Positions 12,565 through 24,899 of a stretch of 64,000 nucleotides of DNA are shown in pieces. The stretch lies in the NCBI GenBank assembly GCA_039619475.1, contig CM077115.1:497881352-497945351 (forward strand). The letters are read 5' to 3'. Each line of letters opens with the position of its first letter. The stretch's first letter is position 1. Under the pieces are notes generated by a model. The model had not been told where the DNA came from and did no database searches. It saw only the letters and a program-made list of their open reading frames with translations. Position numbers and translations under genes: made by a program. The DNA comes from Icerya purchasi (lineage: Eukaryota; Arthropoda; Insecta; Hemiptera; Monophlebidae).

Positions 12565-13505
12565 TAGGTAGTTATACACTACCGCCCGTTTAACAAAAAC
12601 CGGCTAGTATGAATAAAGATCGAAGATTTTTAAACTAAACGTTCAAGGCGATAATGGTTAGTCCGGCGTTATCAGCTACGATAAGAAAAGATACAATAAA
12701 ATAAAACGATCTTACCGTTAGTTTCTTCCTATCAGATGACCGTAGCAAGAGAGAAACTAACACGAACACACAAGTAACTTTTATCACAGAAAACTGATAA
12801 TCAAGTAAATTTTTATAAACTAATTTAGACTAAAATATATATGAAATACTTCGTTCATTATCTCATCATCTACCAAAGGACATATGAATATGACGGAAGC
12901 CCAAAAATGGGACAAACGTTTTCCGAGCTAAATATTTCATATCAATCAGTTTTGAATAATATGATATATTATTTTGAGCTGTAAATCAACATATTTCAGA
13001 ATCAATAAATTAAAACAACTGGAAAGTGTATGTTTTTTTTACAATCGTATCATCTAAAAGTATAGTTAAAAAACGCAAAATCTATTTGTAACAACTGAAA
13101 TGAGCCGTACAATTTATTCGGATCGACGTTATTCAAATTTCAATATTTAACACAACTTTTTGCTTTAATTAAAACTTGTATTTAGATTTGTATTAAGTTA
13201 ATAATTTACACTTACTCCGTAAATACGCAATGATGCGTATAATTAAAATTAAAAAGCATTAATCAACAAATTAAAGTAAAGATTAATTTCAAATTTTTCC
13301 CGCGTAATGAAAAAAGTAATTTATTTCGACCATTTCCACAAGTGCAAATTTCGAATGAATGAAATCATAAATTGCTTCTTTTCGTTTCATTTTATTTGAG
13401 TTATTAGTTTTTATTATTGTTTTGTTCCTCGGTCTGTTTGTTTACACAAAGTGATTTTTCAAAATTACTGAAGCGATTTTGTAAGTTCTCCCAATATTGC
13501 ATAGG
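12565..13505. other. AT-rich SDR intron 2 sequence between LINE and Polinton
   Basis: There is no coding signal. The translation in all frames is stop-rich and no repeat elsewhere in the window matches it. It is the flank into which the Polinton's left end is set. Confidence 0.4.
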
Positions 13506-13509
13506 AATA

Positions 13510-14228
13510 CTCAAGTAGGAAGCGTAGTGGTTGAGGGGGTGGGGAGGGAACGAGCACGTTACCGTCTCAAAGCGACCTATGACGTAACAACAACAACAAC
13601 AGGTGGTGATGGTTGCATTAATTCAACGTGTTCACCTTCGTGCAACTGCTTGGCTATACCTTACAACCAGCTTCACCTGCCGCTGCCAACACCGCTACAC
13701 CGCTCAACAAGTTCAAACAGCACATCAGTCGTGTCAAGGGGGTTCCGTGTTACCTCCCGAAACAGTTAGAAGAAAAAAAAGTTCTACAGAAAATTCTACC
13801 GCGACGTGTGCGCGCGCACGCATTGGACTCCTGCTGAACATCAGTGAACGCGACCCGCACGAATAGCTCGAGCACGCTATCCCGGGTAAACGGCGGAGCC
13901 AATCTGGCCACGTTGTTTACAAACCTGTTGAAAAATTGCGCAGAAAATTTTTTCCGCGCGACGTGGCTTGCTTTCTGTACGCAACCTTGCGCGCATATCG
14001 GAGAGCATGATGAGGAGGATAGCGACGGGGACGACGGAGCTGTACGAATACTATCGGCATTATTATTATTACACGATTCGCGAAAATTATTTAAATTACT
14101 CCTCTAACGCATGTGGAAAATCGGAATATTCCTGTTCGATTAAATAATTTACGAATAAATCGATTAAATGTTTTTTTCGTCTTTATATTTATTAAAAATA
14201 ATTGAATATATACTAAAAAGTAAAATTT
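13510..14228 (+). repeat. Polinton left terminal inverted repeat
   Basis: The sequence matches the reverse complement of 35,697-36,185: GGTGGGGAGG-(G/T)AACGAGCACG, CGACCTATGACGTAACAAC, TTGGCTATACCTT, the ACTATCGGCATTATTATTATT block and AATCGATTAAATGTTT occur in the same order. About 230-250 bp near 13,790-14,030 are present here but absent on the right. ORFs of 69-90 codons inside the repeat have no counterpart frame on the other side and are not called as genes. Confidence 0.88.
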
Positions 14229-14420
14229 TTGGTGTATCCCTCATAGCCTAGCGATCAGTAATATGAGAAACGCTAGTTACCCAACGTTGCGGGTTCGATA
14301 CCAACATAATTAGATGCAGCTGGAAATATTACCGTTGTATCATGAGCAATAACTTAATGTACATATGATGGTAACGCGTAATCCACTGTGCCGAGGGTAC
14401 GCTTGCAATAATTTTACCTA
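14229..14420 (+). mobile_element. tRNA-derived SINE-like insertion
   Basis: The head has an A-box-like TAGCCTAGCGATCAG (about 14,247-14,261) and a B box GGGTTCGATACC (14,291-14,302) at near-tRNA spacing. An unrelated body follows. It starts exactly where similarity between the two Polinton inverted repeats stops. No clean tail or duplication was found, so the right end is approximate. Confidence 0.5.
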
Positions 14421-14536
14421 ACTTCCCATTTAAAAATTGATTTTATAAAAAGAGAAATCTATGATGTAATAATTTTGTAAAAACAAGATGGCGCTGGAGA
14501 GAGAGAATTATTTCCAAAGTAACCGTACAAAATTAG

Positions 14537-14545
14537 TATAAAAAG
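14537..14545 (+). promoter_or_regulatory. TATA-box candidate for the left-end Polinton ORF
   Basis: TATAAAAAG lies 153 bp upstream of the ATG at 14,698, inside the inverted-repeat-proximal leader. The position would give a leader of about 125 nt. Confidence 0.4.
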
Positions 14546-14697
14546 CTGTGCGTTCTATTCTTTATATATCCAGTCTCTATGAAGCATTTTACTAAGTTGC
14601 GTAAGTTGTGTTAACGCTCGCTTAAAATTCGTCGATTCTAAGTTCGTTATTAGTTCCGTTTTACTATCCTAAACCCATCTTCTCTCAGTATAATAAA

Positions 14698-15154
14698 ATG
14701 GAATCAACGCAATCTGCTTCGATAACCAACACCGATGACATCGAACCTAGCGAAGATGGTGCTGCTAATAATGTTATATTAAAATTTCACAGCGATCTAT
14801 TCGGCAAAGATGAAACAATTAATTTATCCGTTAAATCATCCGATGCTAACTCCACAGGTACTATGGAAAAGAAGAAGAAAAATAACGAAACCATGCTAAT
14901 AGGATTACAGCGAGAATTATGCGACAAGATTAAACATCGCAATGCTGTCGTATACGCATATGACCCCTATAGCCGTTGTAAAAAATTTCGCTTTCGCAAT
15001 ATTAGCAAAATTTGCCTACCCTCGACACTCGATGGCGAAGCTTCGAATATTAGAAAAAATTTACGATTTTCAAAAAATCCTGGAATCGGAAATTAAAATT
15101 GTTCGCGATATTTTGGATTTTGAAGACAGAAACAGTGTTAATGTTAATTTGTAA
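14698..15154 (+). CDS. Polinton left-end ORF, unknown function
   Basis: The first ORF inside the left inverted repeat encodes 132 residues to 15,096. Its N-terminus is acidic and Ser/Thr-rich, followed by a Lys-rich patch and a predicted helical segment (LIGLQRELCDKIKHRNAVVY). An overlapping +1 frame (14,942-15,154) continues a helical, charged sequence, so one ancestral protein of about 150 residues was probably split by a single frameshift near 14,990. I do not recognise a family. A TATA box lies upstream. Position next to the terminus and strand separate it from the capsid block. Confidence 0.5.
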
Positions 15155-15405
15155 AAGAAAGATATTCTTGTTTTAAAATGTCTCGATTCCATCAGAAGCA
15201 GCGAATGAAAAAAATGTTTTTTTGTTTTAATTTTTTTGTGCAGAGAAGAACTCGAACAGACCGATATGAAGAGTGAGCAAGGAGATTGTCGGTAATGCAA
15301 TATAAACAATAATTTTTTTTCTTTTTCTTTTTTGCATGTAAAAAAAATAAAATCTGTATATAATTTACATAGCGAAAAATAAATTGTATTTATCATAAAA
15401 AGTTG

Positions 15406-18400
15406 GTGCCAGACACTACCCAAATGGAGCAATTCTCGAGGCAATAATCTCACTTAACAATCTCATCCTCCTTAACGACGGCTTTTCAGCATACATTTTA
15501 AAAGTCCATCAATAGTCAGCTGTCTTGACTTATCCTTTGCTTCTCCTAATATTAGTCTTCACTGCTCCTGGGAAACTTTAAGTGGCACCTTTGGGAGCGA
15601 TCATGTACCTATAATTATTTCCATCAACAATCCCTCTCATCATCAATCCTTCAGAATTTTATATGCTCCTTTATGGCATCTTCCAAAAACTGATTGGGCT
15701 AAATTTCGCTCTCTAGTTGATTCTTCTATTACGCACATTCAATCCAATTCAAGCCCAATCCACCAATACAGTTCATTTTCTAATGCTATTCTTTCAGCAC
15801 TTTCTCCGTGATCTCCTCCAGTTCATACTTCTCCGAGAAAGAAGCAGCGCAATACCGCTTCATTATGGTGGAATAATGATTGTAAAATAGCTCGCGACCA
15901 ATGTACGGCATCCTATAACATCTTTCGCTCTTGTACATCGTTGTCTAATTTTCTCGACCATAAAAGGGCTAATGCGAGAGCCAGATACATTTACAAAACT
16001 GCCAAGAAAAATTCCTGCAGGAAATTCTGTTCATCTTTTTCCCGAACCACTTCTCTGTCTAAGGTATGAAAAATGGCTAAATCGTTTAGAGACCCACAAT
16101 ACAATTGCCCATCTGACCCCAATCTCCCTAAAGATCAACTTGTCTCGTTTATTGGCTCTATTGTTCCATCTTATGTCCCGAATTTCAACGAAGTCTCAGC
16201 CACCCCTGCTACTTACACTACTAGTCCACATTTTCTAACTTCCATCTTTAACATTAGCGAACTTCGCAAATCTTTAAACAAATCCTCCAACTCTGCTCCT
16301 GGTATTGATCGTATCTCTTTCCTAATTCTGAAAAACCTTTCCGATTCTTCCCTCAACACTCTCTTCAATATATTTAACTCCTTTATTAATTCAGGATATG
16401 TCCCAAAATCCTGGAATTCCTTTATCATTGTTCCTATTTCCAAAAGAAATTCCTCCGCCTTCCGAGCCATTTCCCTTGCCTCTTGTATAAAGAAACTCTT
16501 CGAGAGTATGCTCAACAGGCGACTTGTTTGGTGGCTGGAGCGTAACAACCTCCTACCTAATAATATGTTTGGCTTTCGTCCAGGGTTGGGTCCTCCTGAT
16601 TCCATTAGTCTTCTCCTTGTCGATATCTATAAATCTTTCATAAACAAAAATTATACTATTGCCTCCTTCGTTGATGTCTCCAATGCGTTCAATAACGTAC
16701 ACCTCTCTACGCTGCAGGACAAGATGCTCTCCATTAACATTCCTTCTCAGTTTACCTCACTTATTGTTAATCTTTTTCAAAATAGAACCGTGCACCTATC
16801 TACTCCTGTCTACTCCACTTCACGGAAAGTATTTCAAGGTCTACCGCAGGGCTCCTGCCTTAGCCCTACCCCTTTTAATATTTATATCTCCAACACAGCT
16901 CGCCTTCCTCTTAAATCATCTTCCCTATACTTTGCAAACGGTATCGTTATATATTCCACTTCTAGGTCCATTTCAGAAGCTAATGCTGACCACGATTCCC
17001 CGATTTCTTCAGAAGTCGCTCTTTCCAATATTTGTCTTTCCATCTCTCCGGCCAAGTCTTCATGTGTTATTTTTACTTTGCGTCCTTATAATCCATCTTC
17101 AATAATCCTGTCCGTAAATAATTGTGCCATCCCTCTTGTCTCATCCTCCTGCTACCTAAGCATCTTTCTTAACAGCCGTTTTATTTTTCAGAAACATATA
17201 AAATACTTATTCAAATCCGTTTCTAAAAGGCTAAACCTCCTCAAAGCTCTTTTCCCGTACCGGGGGGGGGGGGGGGGGTCCTTGTATTCTTATAATCCTG
17301 TTTAAATCTATTATCCGTTCGAAGTTAAATTATTGTTCCTTCTTGTACGGTAGTGCTTCCTACACAACTCTTTCCAAATTGGATCGTGTGCAGAACCTCT
17401 TTGTCTCTGCCGCTGCCTTGGAGCTTTGAAGTCGTCTCCCATTGCTGCAGTTCTTTCAGAAACCAACATGATTCCTCTATATATTCGTTGGTCTTATCTT
17501 GGCTACCGTTTCTTGACTAAGCATCTTCCTATTTCTTCGTCAAATTTTATTAACTCTTATCTTTCCATACTATAGAACAGGTGCATCTCTTCTAGGAAAA
17601 TCCCTATTTTTTCTCATATATCCAAACGACTTAATCAATTCGCTCCTTACGTTTTCTCTTATAACAAACTCCCTTACTTCACGTTTAATTAATCCAACTT
17701 CCTTTGTACGCCTAACATATACTCTCTTTCCACTTTTCACAAGAACCTGCCGGCTCATGTAGTCCGACAGGAATATAACCATGTCATGCAATCTTTATTT
17801 CCTTCCCACACTGTTATCTTTACTGATGGCTCCAAAACAACGGACGGTACGGGAGCTGCCTTTTTGGTCCCATCACCCAATTATTTCGAATCTTATAAAC
17901 TGCCTTCCTTCTACTCCATACTTACCGCGGAGTCCTCTGCAATCCTTCGTGCTATCCAATACATTTCTTCCAACAACGGCTCTAATAAATTTCTGATAGT
18001 CTCGGATTCAAAAGGTGTTCTACTGTCTATCGCCTCTCCTCTTCCTCGACATTCCTCCGATTTCATAATTCGTCTGATTCGTTCTCTTGTCACTAGATTG
18101 TATAGCGTTTGTTCCATTCAAATCGATTTCTTATGATGCTTCAGTCATGTTGGCATTGAGGGTAATGAATTGGTTGATTCATTAGTTCAATCTGCCGTTT
18201 AGACTGGTCAATTTCTATCCAAATTTTCTTCTTATAATCTTAACGTTCTTTCCAGGAATTGCCATAGCCTACGATGGCACGATATTTATCCTCTTTTATT
18301 CTCGAATCCTGAATCCTTCTATCTTAGTATCCAAACCCATCCTACTCCGTACCCTTGGTACTATGACTTCCATCATCTCTCGCGCTTTCTTATCTCTTCC

Positions 18401-18778
18401 ATTTGCAGGCTTCGCCTAGATCATAGTCGTCTTTCGGCATCTTCTTTCCGCTATTCTATATCCTCTTCTCCTTTTTGTTCCTTCCCTCCGGATGATTCTG
18501 ATCTAATCTGTGACACAAATCACACCTTCTTTGAATGCGCGTCTGTATCTATAGAACGCTCCCACTTCTATAGTCAACTCCTGAAACTCGGTTTGCCTAC
18601 TCCATACAGTGCTTCCCTTACTCTTTCACTTCCATCCCCGGAAATCATTCCTATTATAGCGTCCATCATAGCTTCCATTTTCCAGTAATATTCAATTTTA
18701 ACTCGTTTCTCCCTCTCTCTCATTAACACAACTTAATGCTGGGTAATGCCTTCGACTAGCGATCCTTAAAAAAAAATA
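15406..18778 (+). mobile_element. 5'-truncated RNase H-bearing LINE with 11-bp target duplication
   Basis: ATAAAAAGTTG occurs at 15,395-15,405 and again at 18,779-18,789 after an A-rich tail, so the ends are exact. The 3.4-kb insert starts inside the endonuclease (compare the 58.6-59.4 kb copy) and runs through RT (16,073-17,305), RNase H (17,786-18,200, TDGSKTTDG, ESSAI, SDSKG) and a C-terminal zinc-type region. The RT ORF is 410 codons long, but its YADD box is replaced by FANG (LYFANGIV), so the copy is inactive. A run of 17 G lies at 17,262-17,278. Confidence 0.88.
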
Positions 18779-18789
18779 ATAAAAAGTTG

Positions 18790-19560
18790 TTTTTTATTGA
18801 TTTCTACAAATAACGAATAATATATGGAGGGAGGAACTTTTTTTATCCCTTTTTAAAACTTTTGAAAAAATAGAGCTAATAATTATTGTAAACATTTTCC
18901 TGATTTTAAGAAAAATTGGACATTTTACCCGAATTTTCATATTCAGTACGCTATCATTATCAAAACTGATATATTTACTGAACTGTTTTCTATTTCATGC
19001 TAAAAAATACCTATTTTATCGGAAGTTAAACAATTTATTTAAATAATTAGTTTGCTTAAATTTTATGTAAAGAAAAAGAAATTATAACAGAACAACAAAT
19101 AATGAAATTAAAAAATGTATATTTCCAATCTAGAACAAAATAAATTTATGAAAAAGACAATTACGCATTTCAAAATCAAACATCATGAATCATTATGAAA
19201 TTACATGATTTTAACTAAAAACGATAAAACGGAAAAATTTAAGTCGCTTGATCACTGCTTTTATTGTTTATCATATTCAATAAAGTAATGCTGGAAGATT
19301 CCGACGTTCACATCCGATCTTCTTAACGGGCCATTTGTAATTCTAATTTTTTCTTCTCGATATAGTTCATAAAATTTTTTTTTCAATACATAATTAATTA
19401 AGGCGGGAAATATACGTACACTACTGTACAGGATATCCAAAAGAATACAATAGTTTTTATTCGCTTACCCCTTTTATACTTAAAAAATTAGTATCAAAGC
19501 TTATAACAATTAACATTATCTTTCGCTATTATATAAAATCAAATCGATAACATTTGCAAT
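18790..19560. other. AT-rich Polinton interior between LINE and Cys-rich region
   Basis: It resumes exactly at the LINE's duplicated target, so it continues the sequence left of 15,395. I see no open frame or motif. The missing polymerase N-terminal part is not recognisable here. Confidence 0.4.
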
Positions 19561-20850
19561 TGCATTCGGCAATTAAAAGTTTTAATTTCACATTTACAAA
19601 AACAATTGCTAGCGGGTTTACCACATTTTTTAGAAACTATATGAGCTAAAATGTTATCATCATTACTTCTAACTTAAAAAACATTTTTTAAAACAACAAT
19701 AAATTTTTTTCTTTGTTCGTAATTGCATACAATAACAACCATTTGATAAAATAAAATCTTCACACAAGATCGACATTGGCTACAATTAATTTCGCATGAA
19801 CAATTATTCTTTCTTCGCATAAAAGTTTTACACTCGCAACAGTAATATCCGAAACTACTGCATTTATGGTATGCTAATCCATCCACTTGTGTATGGAGGG
19901 TATTAAAACATTGATTAGAACAACAATAATTCGCACGTTTTATCATTCCGGAAATTTATAAACAAAGTGCTAAATTAACGAGTTAATATGCAATCGAAAT
20001 AGTACATGAAATATATTAAACTATCGAAAAAATCTATGTAGATGTTGTATTTATATAAAAAAAATTTTAATTACTCAAAGCAATCTTCGCATTCGTACGT
20101 ATATTCAGATGGACCTTCATAATGATCCCGCAAACAACAACAATATTTTTTTTTGTTTTCACTTCCCAAAATCGTACGCACCAACATTGTTCGCAATCAT
20201 CATCGGATAAACATTTTCTTTTTCAAAACGGGCATTTCATACACCATATGCAATTGCTAAACATTCTCTTTCAGCACAACGACAAAAACAAAAATCACTA
20301 CAAATGCATTTTATGCAGCCTTTAGTACGATTTTTGCAAATAGTTGTAGAGTAAGTGAAACATTGATTCGAACAGCAATATTCTAATCTTCCTTGAGATT
20401 CCTTACAGATACAGCTGCTATCTGAATTGATATAAACGCAATACATTTATAGCAGGAAATTTTGCAAGAACTATTTTTCATATTCTTTATACACGTTTTA
20501 CATTTGCATCACAAAATTAACGTAATTGTTACAATCTACGCAAACAATTCCATCCGCTTCAGATTTATCTGTGTATTGAGATAACCATTTTTCAGGACAG
20601 CAATACACCCATTGCGATTATTTTCATTTTTCATTTTCTTTCCATAGATACTATGGTGTACTGGATAAAAACTTTTCGCATGAGCAACTTGCACATCCGA
20701 TTTCGCAAACGCAATTATTACTATTTTTGGTATAAGTTTTGCATGTCGAACTCTTACATTATATGCAAAATAGATCATCCGATCGCGTTTCAGGTAAAAT
20801 AAAGAACAAGTTCGAACAACAATATTCAGGTATGTCTATTTTAATTCTTA
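19560..20850 (-). pseudogene. Cys-rich tandem-repeat protein, unknown, frameshifted
   Basis: On the minus strand the signature YCCSNxCF, or a clear variant, recurs at about 20,823, 20,605, 20,380, 20,147, 19,928 and 19,701, a period of about 225 bp or 75 residues. Variants include EYCCSNLFF, VYCCPEKWL, EYCCSNQCF, KYCCCLRDH, NYCCSNQCF and YCCFKKCF. Each module then carries scattered Cys pairs (CKTF, CSCEIN, CSQCRSC, CICSDFCFC). The modules sit in different frames with stops between them, so the gene is broken. The metal-binding look suggests zinc-binding or disulfide modules, but I do not recognise the family. The upstream end is cut by the LINE at 20,862. Confidence 0.55.
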
Positions 20851-20861
20851 CAATAAAACTT

Positions 20862-22437
20862 GAAGCACTCAGTTCGTTGCTCATTATGCTGGAACATTCT
20901 CTCTCCTTAATTAATCTTTCAATTTCTCCCTCTAAGTCTTCTTATACTATTTTTACCCTCCGTCCCTATAACCCTGCTTCGGTCAACATATCCCTAAACA
21001 ATGTATCTCTTTCTCGTGTTAATTGCTTTCGTTATCTCGGCGTCTTTCTTGATAGTCATTTGTCCTTCTCCGAACACGTCAAATATCTTTCTGCTTCCAC
21101 TATTAAAAGGTTAAACTTGCTGAAAGCCCTGTCGCCAACTAAATGGGGTTGCGATATTTTTATTTCTCTTTACAAATATATTATCCGTTCCAAATTTGAT
21201 TATTGTTCTTTTATTTATGGTAGTGCGTCCAAGACCAATCTTTCCAAACTAGATGTAATTCAAAATTCTTGCCTTCGTCTCTGTCTTGGCGCTCTTAAAT
21301 CCTCTCCAACCAGTGCTATTCTTGCTGAATCCAATTTGTCACCCCTATCCATTCGTAGATCTTATTTAGGCTATCGTTTCCTTGTTAAATGTCTTCCTCT
21401 CGCATCCTCTACTCTTGTTCAGTCTTACCTTTCGATTTATATCAGCTGGCGCTTCACTCCCAACAAAAACCCTATTCTGGCTTTTATTTCACGTTGTCTT
21501 TGTTCATTTTGGCCGTATATTATCTGTTTCAATAATCTCCCTTATTTTTCCTTCGACTTCACTGATATTTGTCATTCTCATAAGGTATTTATCCTTCCCT
21601 CATTTGCTAAAAATTTCCCCCAAGCCGTAATTAAACAGGTATTCTACAGCACTATCAATTCGGTATTTCCCTTTCATGTTACCATTTACACGGATGGTTC
21701 GAGGGGGCCTGATGGTGTTGTTGCTTTCTTCATCCTTCCTGATTTTAACCTTTCAGAATCTTTTTGCTTTCCTTATTTCTGTTCCATAACTCATTCACAA
21801 TCTTTCCTATCTCCATTCAATCAATATTGATTTGCTGTTGGTACCTAGCAACTCGGGCATATTTGGTAATGAAGCGGCTGATTCCTTGGCTCGGGCTACT
21901 GCTGCTTCCTCTCGTCTTTTTTCTTTAAAAATTCCATCCGATAACCTTCCATCAATTTGTAAAAGCTTTCATATCTGATTTTGGTCGGACACCTATGTTT
22001 CCTCTTTTTCCAACAGTTGTTCCTTTTACCTGTCAGTTCAGTGCATGTTCATGGTTTCTTTTGTATCCCTCCCTTCGGTGTTCTGATCTTGTTTCCATTT
22101 TTCGTAAGCGTTTTGGCCATTCTTTGTTGCCTTCCTCCAAATTTCGTTTTTCCTTGATTTCTTCTCCACACTGTCCTCTTTATGCGGATGATGCAGTTAT
22201 TTGCAACGACGATCATGTGTTTTTCCAGTGTTCATCTCTCTCCGTGGAGCGTTCTGCCTTATATTCTTATTTGCTGAAGCTTAGACTTCCTATATTCTGC
22301 TCTTTCCTTCCCCACTAATAATTCCTGCTATTTGTTCCTTATTGGATAAAATTTCTGACCGGATCAAAATATAACCGGGTTTGTTTCTGGGTAAAGGTCC
22401 TTTGTTGACGAGCCCAAAATAAACAAAAAAAAAAAAC
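20862..22437 (+). mobile_element. 5'-truncated LINE of the same family, 11-bp target duplication
   Basis: CAATAAAACTT at 20,851-20,861 is repeated at 22,438-22,448 directly after the poly(A). The copy starts within the RT, just past the catalytic box (compare 57.8 kb), and includes the thumb/connection domain, a damaged RNase H (TDGSRGPDG near 21,690; GNEADSLARA near 21,870) and the conserved 3' end TTTCTGGGTAAAGGTCCTTTGTTGACGAGCCCAAA. It interrupts the Cys-rich repeat gene. Confidence 0.88.
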
Positions 22438-22465
22438 CAATAAAACTTAAATAATAAGTTTTAAT

Positions 22466-24740
22466 TTTTTTTTCTTTTTTTTTTTTTTATATCAGGGTTT
22501 GCGAAACTTAGTTCTACGTGATCTGGTAGGTAATGCACTGCATACTTATTTAATAGACAATAATATTTTTATTTATTTATTAATTTTTTATTTTTTTTTT
22601 GAGAGACGCAAGTGTGATTGATTTCAGTTTGATTTTTTTTTTTTTTTTATTTTAATTGAGCTCGTCAACCGAGGACCTTCACCCAGAAACAATTAAGGGA
22701 AAACGAAAGTTATACAGTGAGGCGATCAGCTATCGCTAATAAGAAGGAAACAATGGAGGGGATAATAAGTGTAGAAGGAAAAGACAGGATATAACGAGCA
22801 CAAAAAGGAGCAGGAAGCCCCAGCCCAAGCAAGTGGGAATATAGAGCCGAGCGCTCCACCGAAAGAGCAGAGCACTCAAAGAACACGTGATCGGTGTCAC
22901 AAACAACCGCATCATTTGAATGGAGAGGACAACATGGGGAAGAGGACAACGAGAGGCGAAAACGTGAGGAAGGTAGCAAGAAATGGTTTAAGCGCAAACG
23001 CACAATGGAGACAACAACAGAGCGAGGAAGTGAAGGAAACAGAAGGAACCAAGGATTTGGAGGAAGATTAGGCTGAACGGACAGATAAAAAGAGCGACAA
23101 TTAGAAAAGGAGGGAGGGTACATATTCGACCAAAATCTGAGATGGAAATATTTACACAAAGGTAAGAGATTAGAGGATGGGATTTTTTTGAAGAAGAATG
23201 TAGAAGAAGCAGCAACCCGAGCCAAAGAATCAGCCATCTCATTACCTGAGATGCCAGAATGACCAGGAACCCACAGCAAGTCAGTTTGATTTATAGCCTA
23301 CTAGATTGTCTTGTCCGGGTATTAATATTGAAAATTATATATGTGTTGATGAGTAGATTTTTAGTGTAATGTTTTTTGTTTAATTGATTAATATAAATCA
23401 CTGTAGGTTGTTATTTTTGCCAGTAAATTTTGGTTTAAAATTTTTGATATTTAGTTGCCAAAGTTGAATTGCTCAAATGGAGATTTCCTATGTTATGTTG
23501 AGAAAGACCCATGTATTTCTGCACACTTCTAGTAATTGATAGTATTTAGCGTCAACTTGGATGCGGTGTAGTCTATGTGTTGTTTAAAGGAGAGCTTATT
23601 GTCTAATATAACTCCTAGGTATTTAAAATGTTCTGACTACTTTTAAAGTGATCGCAATGTAAAATACTTTAATATTTTTCCTTTTTAGTTCCAGGGAGTA
23701 TCTGAAAAGGGACACGAAGAATTTTTCAACTGAAAGATTAATCTTTACTTCATTTAGCCAGGCTCCGAGTAACTCAAGCGTTTTGTTAGCTGTTGTTCCG
23801 AAATTTACTTTTGTATCGTCCGCTATTATGAATAGTAAGTCATCTGCATATGCGCATAGGTCACCGTTCTTGTCCTATGGTAGAGCTTGGTTGAATAATA
23901 TATTCCAAAAAAGTGAACCTAAAACGCTACCCTGTGGGTAGCCTTTATTGGTTTCAGTGTTTGCACTATGATTACCTATTTGAAGAGTTACACGTCTGTT
24001 TTTAAGGTAGCAATATATTGTACTTAGCAATAGTATGTCTTTGATCAGAATAGATTATAAAATGTCAAACGAAGCAGGATGCCAGCAGTTATCAAAGGCT
24101 CCTTTGATATTTACTCCTATGACGAGAATGTTCGATTTTTTCTTAAGGCTGCTGCTAATCTTGCTGATCGCATAATTCACAGCATGTTCTGTGGACAGAC
24201 CTTGTCTGAATTTAAATTGTCATTTTTTTTAAAAAGTTTGTTGAGTTCAGATGGCAAGTTATCCTATTTTTTAATAGTTTTTCGTAAATTTTTCTTACAG
24301 TATTTAAAAGATATATTGGGCAATAGAAGCTTATGAGATGTGTATCTTTGTTTGATTTATGAAGTAGGATTACATTTTCTTCGCGCCAGGGTTTATGGAA
24401 ATAGTTTAAGGAGAAGATTTTTTTTTGTATAGGAGTGGAAGGAATTTTGGATAGACCTTTTGGATTAATTTTAGTATTTTTTTTGTAATATTGTCAGGTT
24501 CAGCAGCTTTTTTGTTTTTTAAATTTTTTATAATGCTATTTAGTGCGGAAATATCAAGAGGAGTCTGTTGCGATTGAGAAACGTTTTCCTCTATGGGAAG
24601 TTTCAAGTTTTCTCGTAGTATTTTCTGTTTGTTGCTGTCTTTGTCAGTGCTAGTAAAGTAAAATAAGTCCCGTACCCTTGACAGGGCATCGGGGATTGTG
24701 AAGTTAAGGTTCACAATATACAAAGCCCAACGGAACTAAT
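22466..24740 (-). pseudogene. Decayed LINE (Jockey/CR1-like RT), minus strand
   Basis: Minus-strand translation gives an RT N-terminal segment (24,723-24,406, with LKNKKAAEPDNITKKILK) and a core with PQGSVLGSLFWNILFNQAL and CAYADDLLFI near 24,000-23,830, so the YADD box survives. Downstream, a palm/thumb remnant runs to about 23,500. The 3' portion is interrupted by a second LINE (22,635-23,280) and probably ends at the T-rich run near 22,466-22,490. Frames are broken many times. Confidence 0.65.
22635..23280 (-). mobile_element. 5'-truncated LINE 3' end, minus strand, 11-bp target duplication
   Basis: TCAGTTTGATT at 22,624-22,634 and 23,281-23,291 flanks an insert that begins on the minus strand in RNase H (MLWVPGHSGISGNEMADSLA). 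It runs through a 189-codon C-terminal domain with a late Cys/His cluster (CCPLHSNDAVVCDTDHVFFEC) and ends with the family's conserved 3' end and poly(A). It is nested inside another LINE, itself inside the Polinton. Confidence 0.9.
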
Positions 24741-24899
24741 GAGAGTATGCTGTCTAACGGAAAAAGAGAAAATAGATAGGGAGTAATTTAGATTCTCCGT
24801 CATATTGGTGCATCTATCGCCGTTATTTTTTGTGAAAAGTAGAATATTGTTTGGTTTGTTTGATTTCAGAAACGTTAATTTGTAGCGTAAGCCTCATGG

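Noticed and set aside
13497..14107. Overlapping plus-strand ORFs of 69-90 codons as left-end Polinton genes
   Set aside because: They lie in the inverted repeat, occur in three frames at once, and the right arm does not keep any of these frames.
15070..15453. 127-codon minus-strand ORF opposite the Polinton left-end ORF
   Set aside because: It crosses the LINE insertion boundary at 15,406, so it cannot be an ancestral gene.
17262..17278. Run of 17 G in the LINE RT as a regulatory G-tract
   Set aside because: It lies in a coding frame of an inactive LINE and looks like slippage or sequencing expansion of a shorter Gly codon run. Nothing around it suggests a function.
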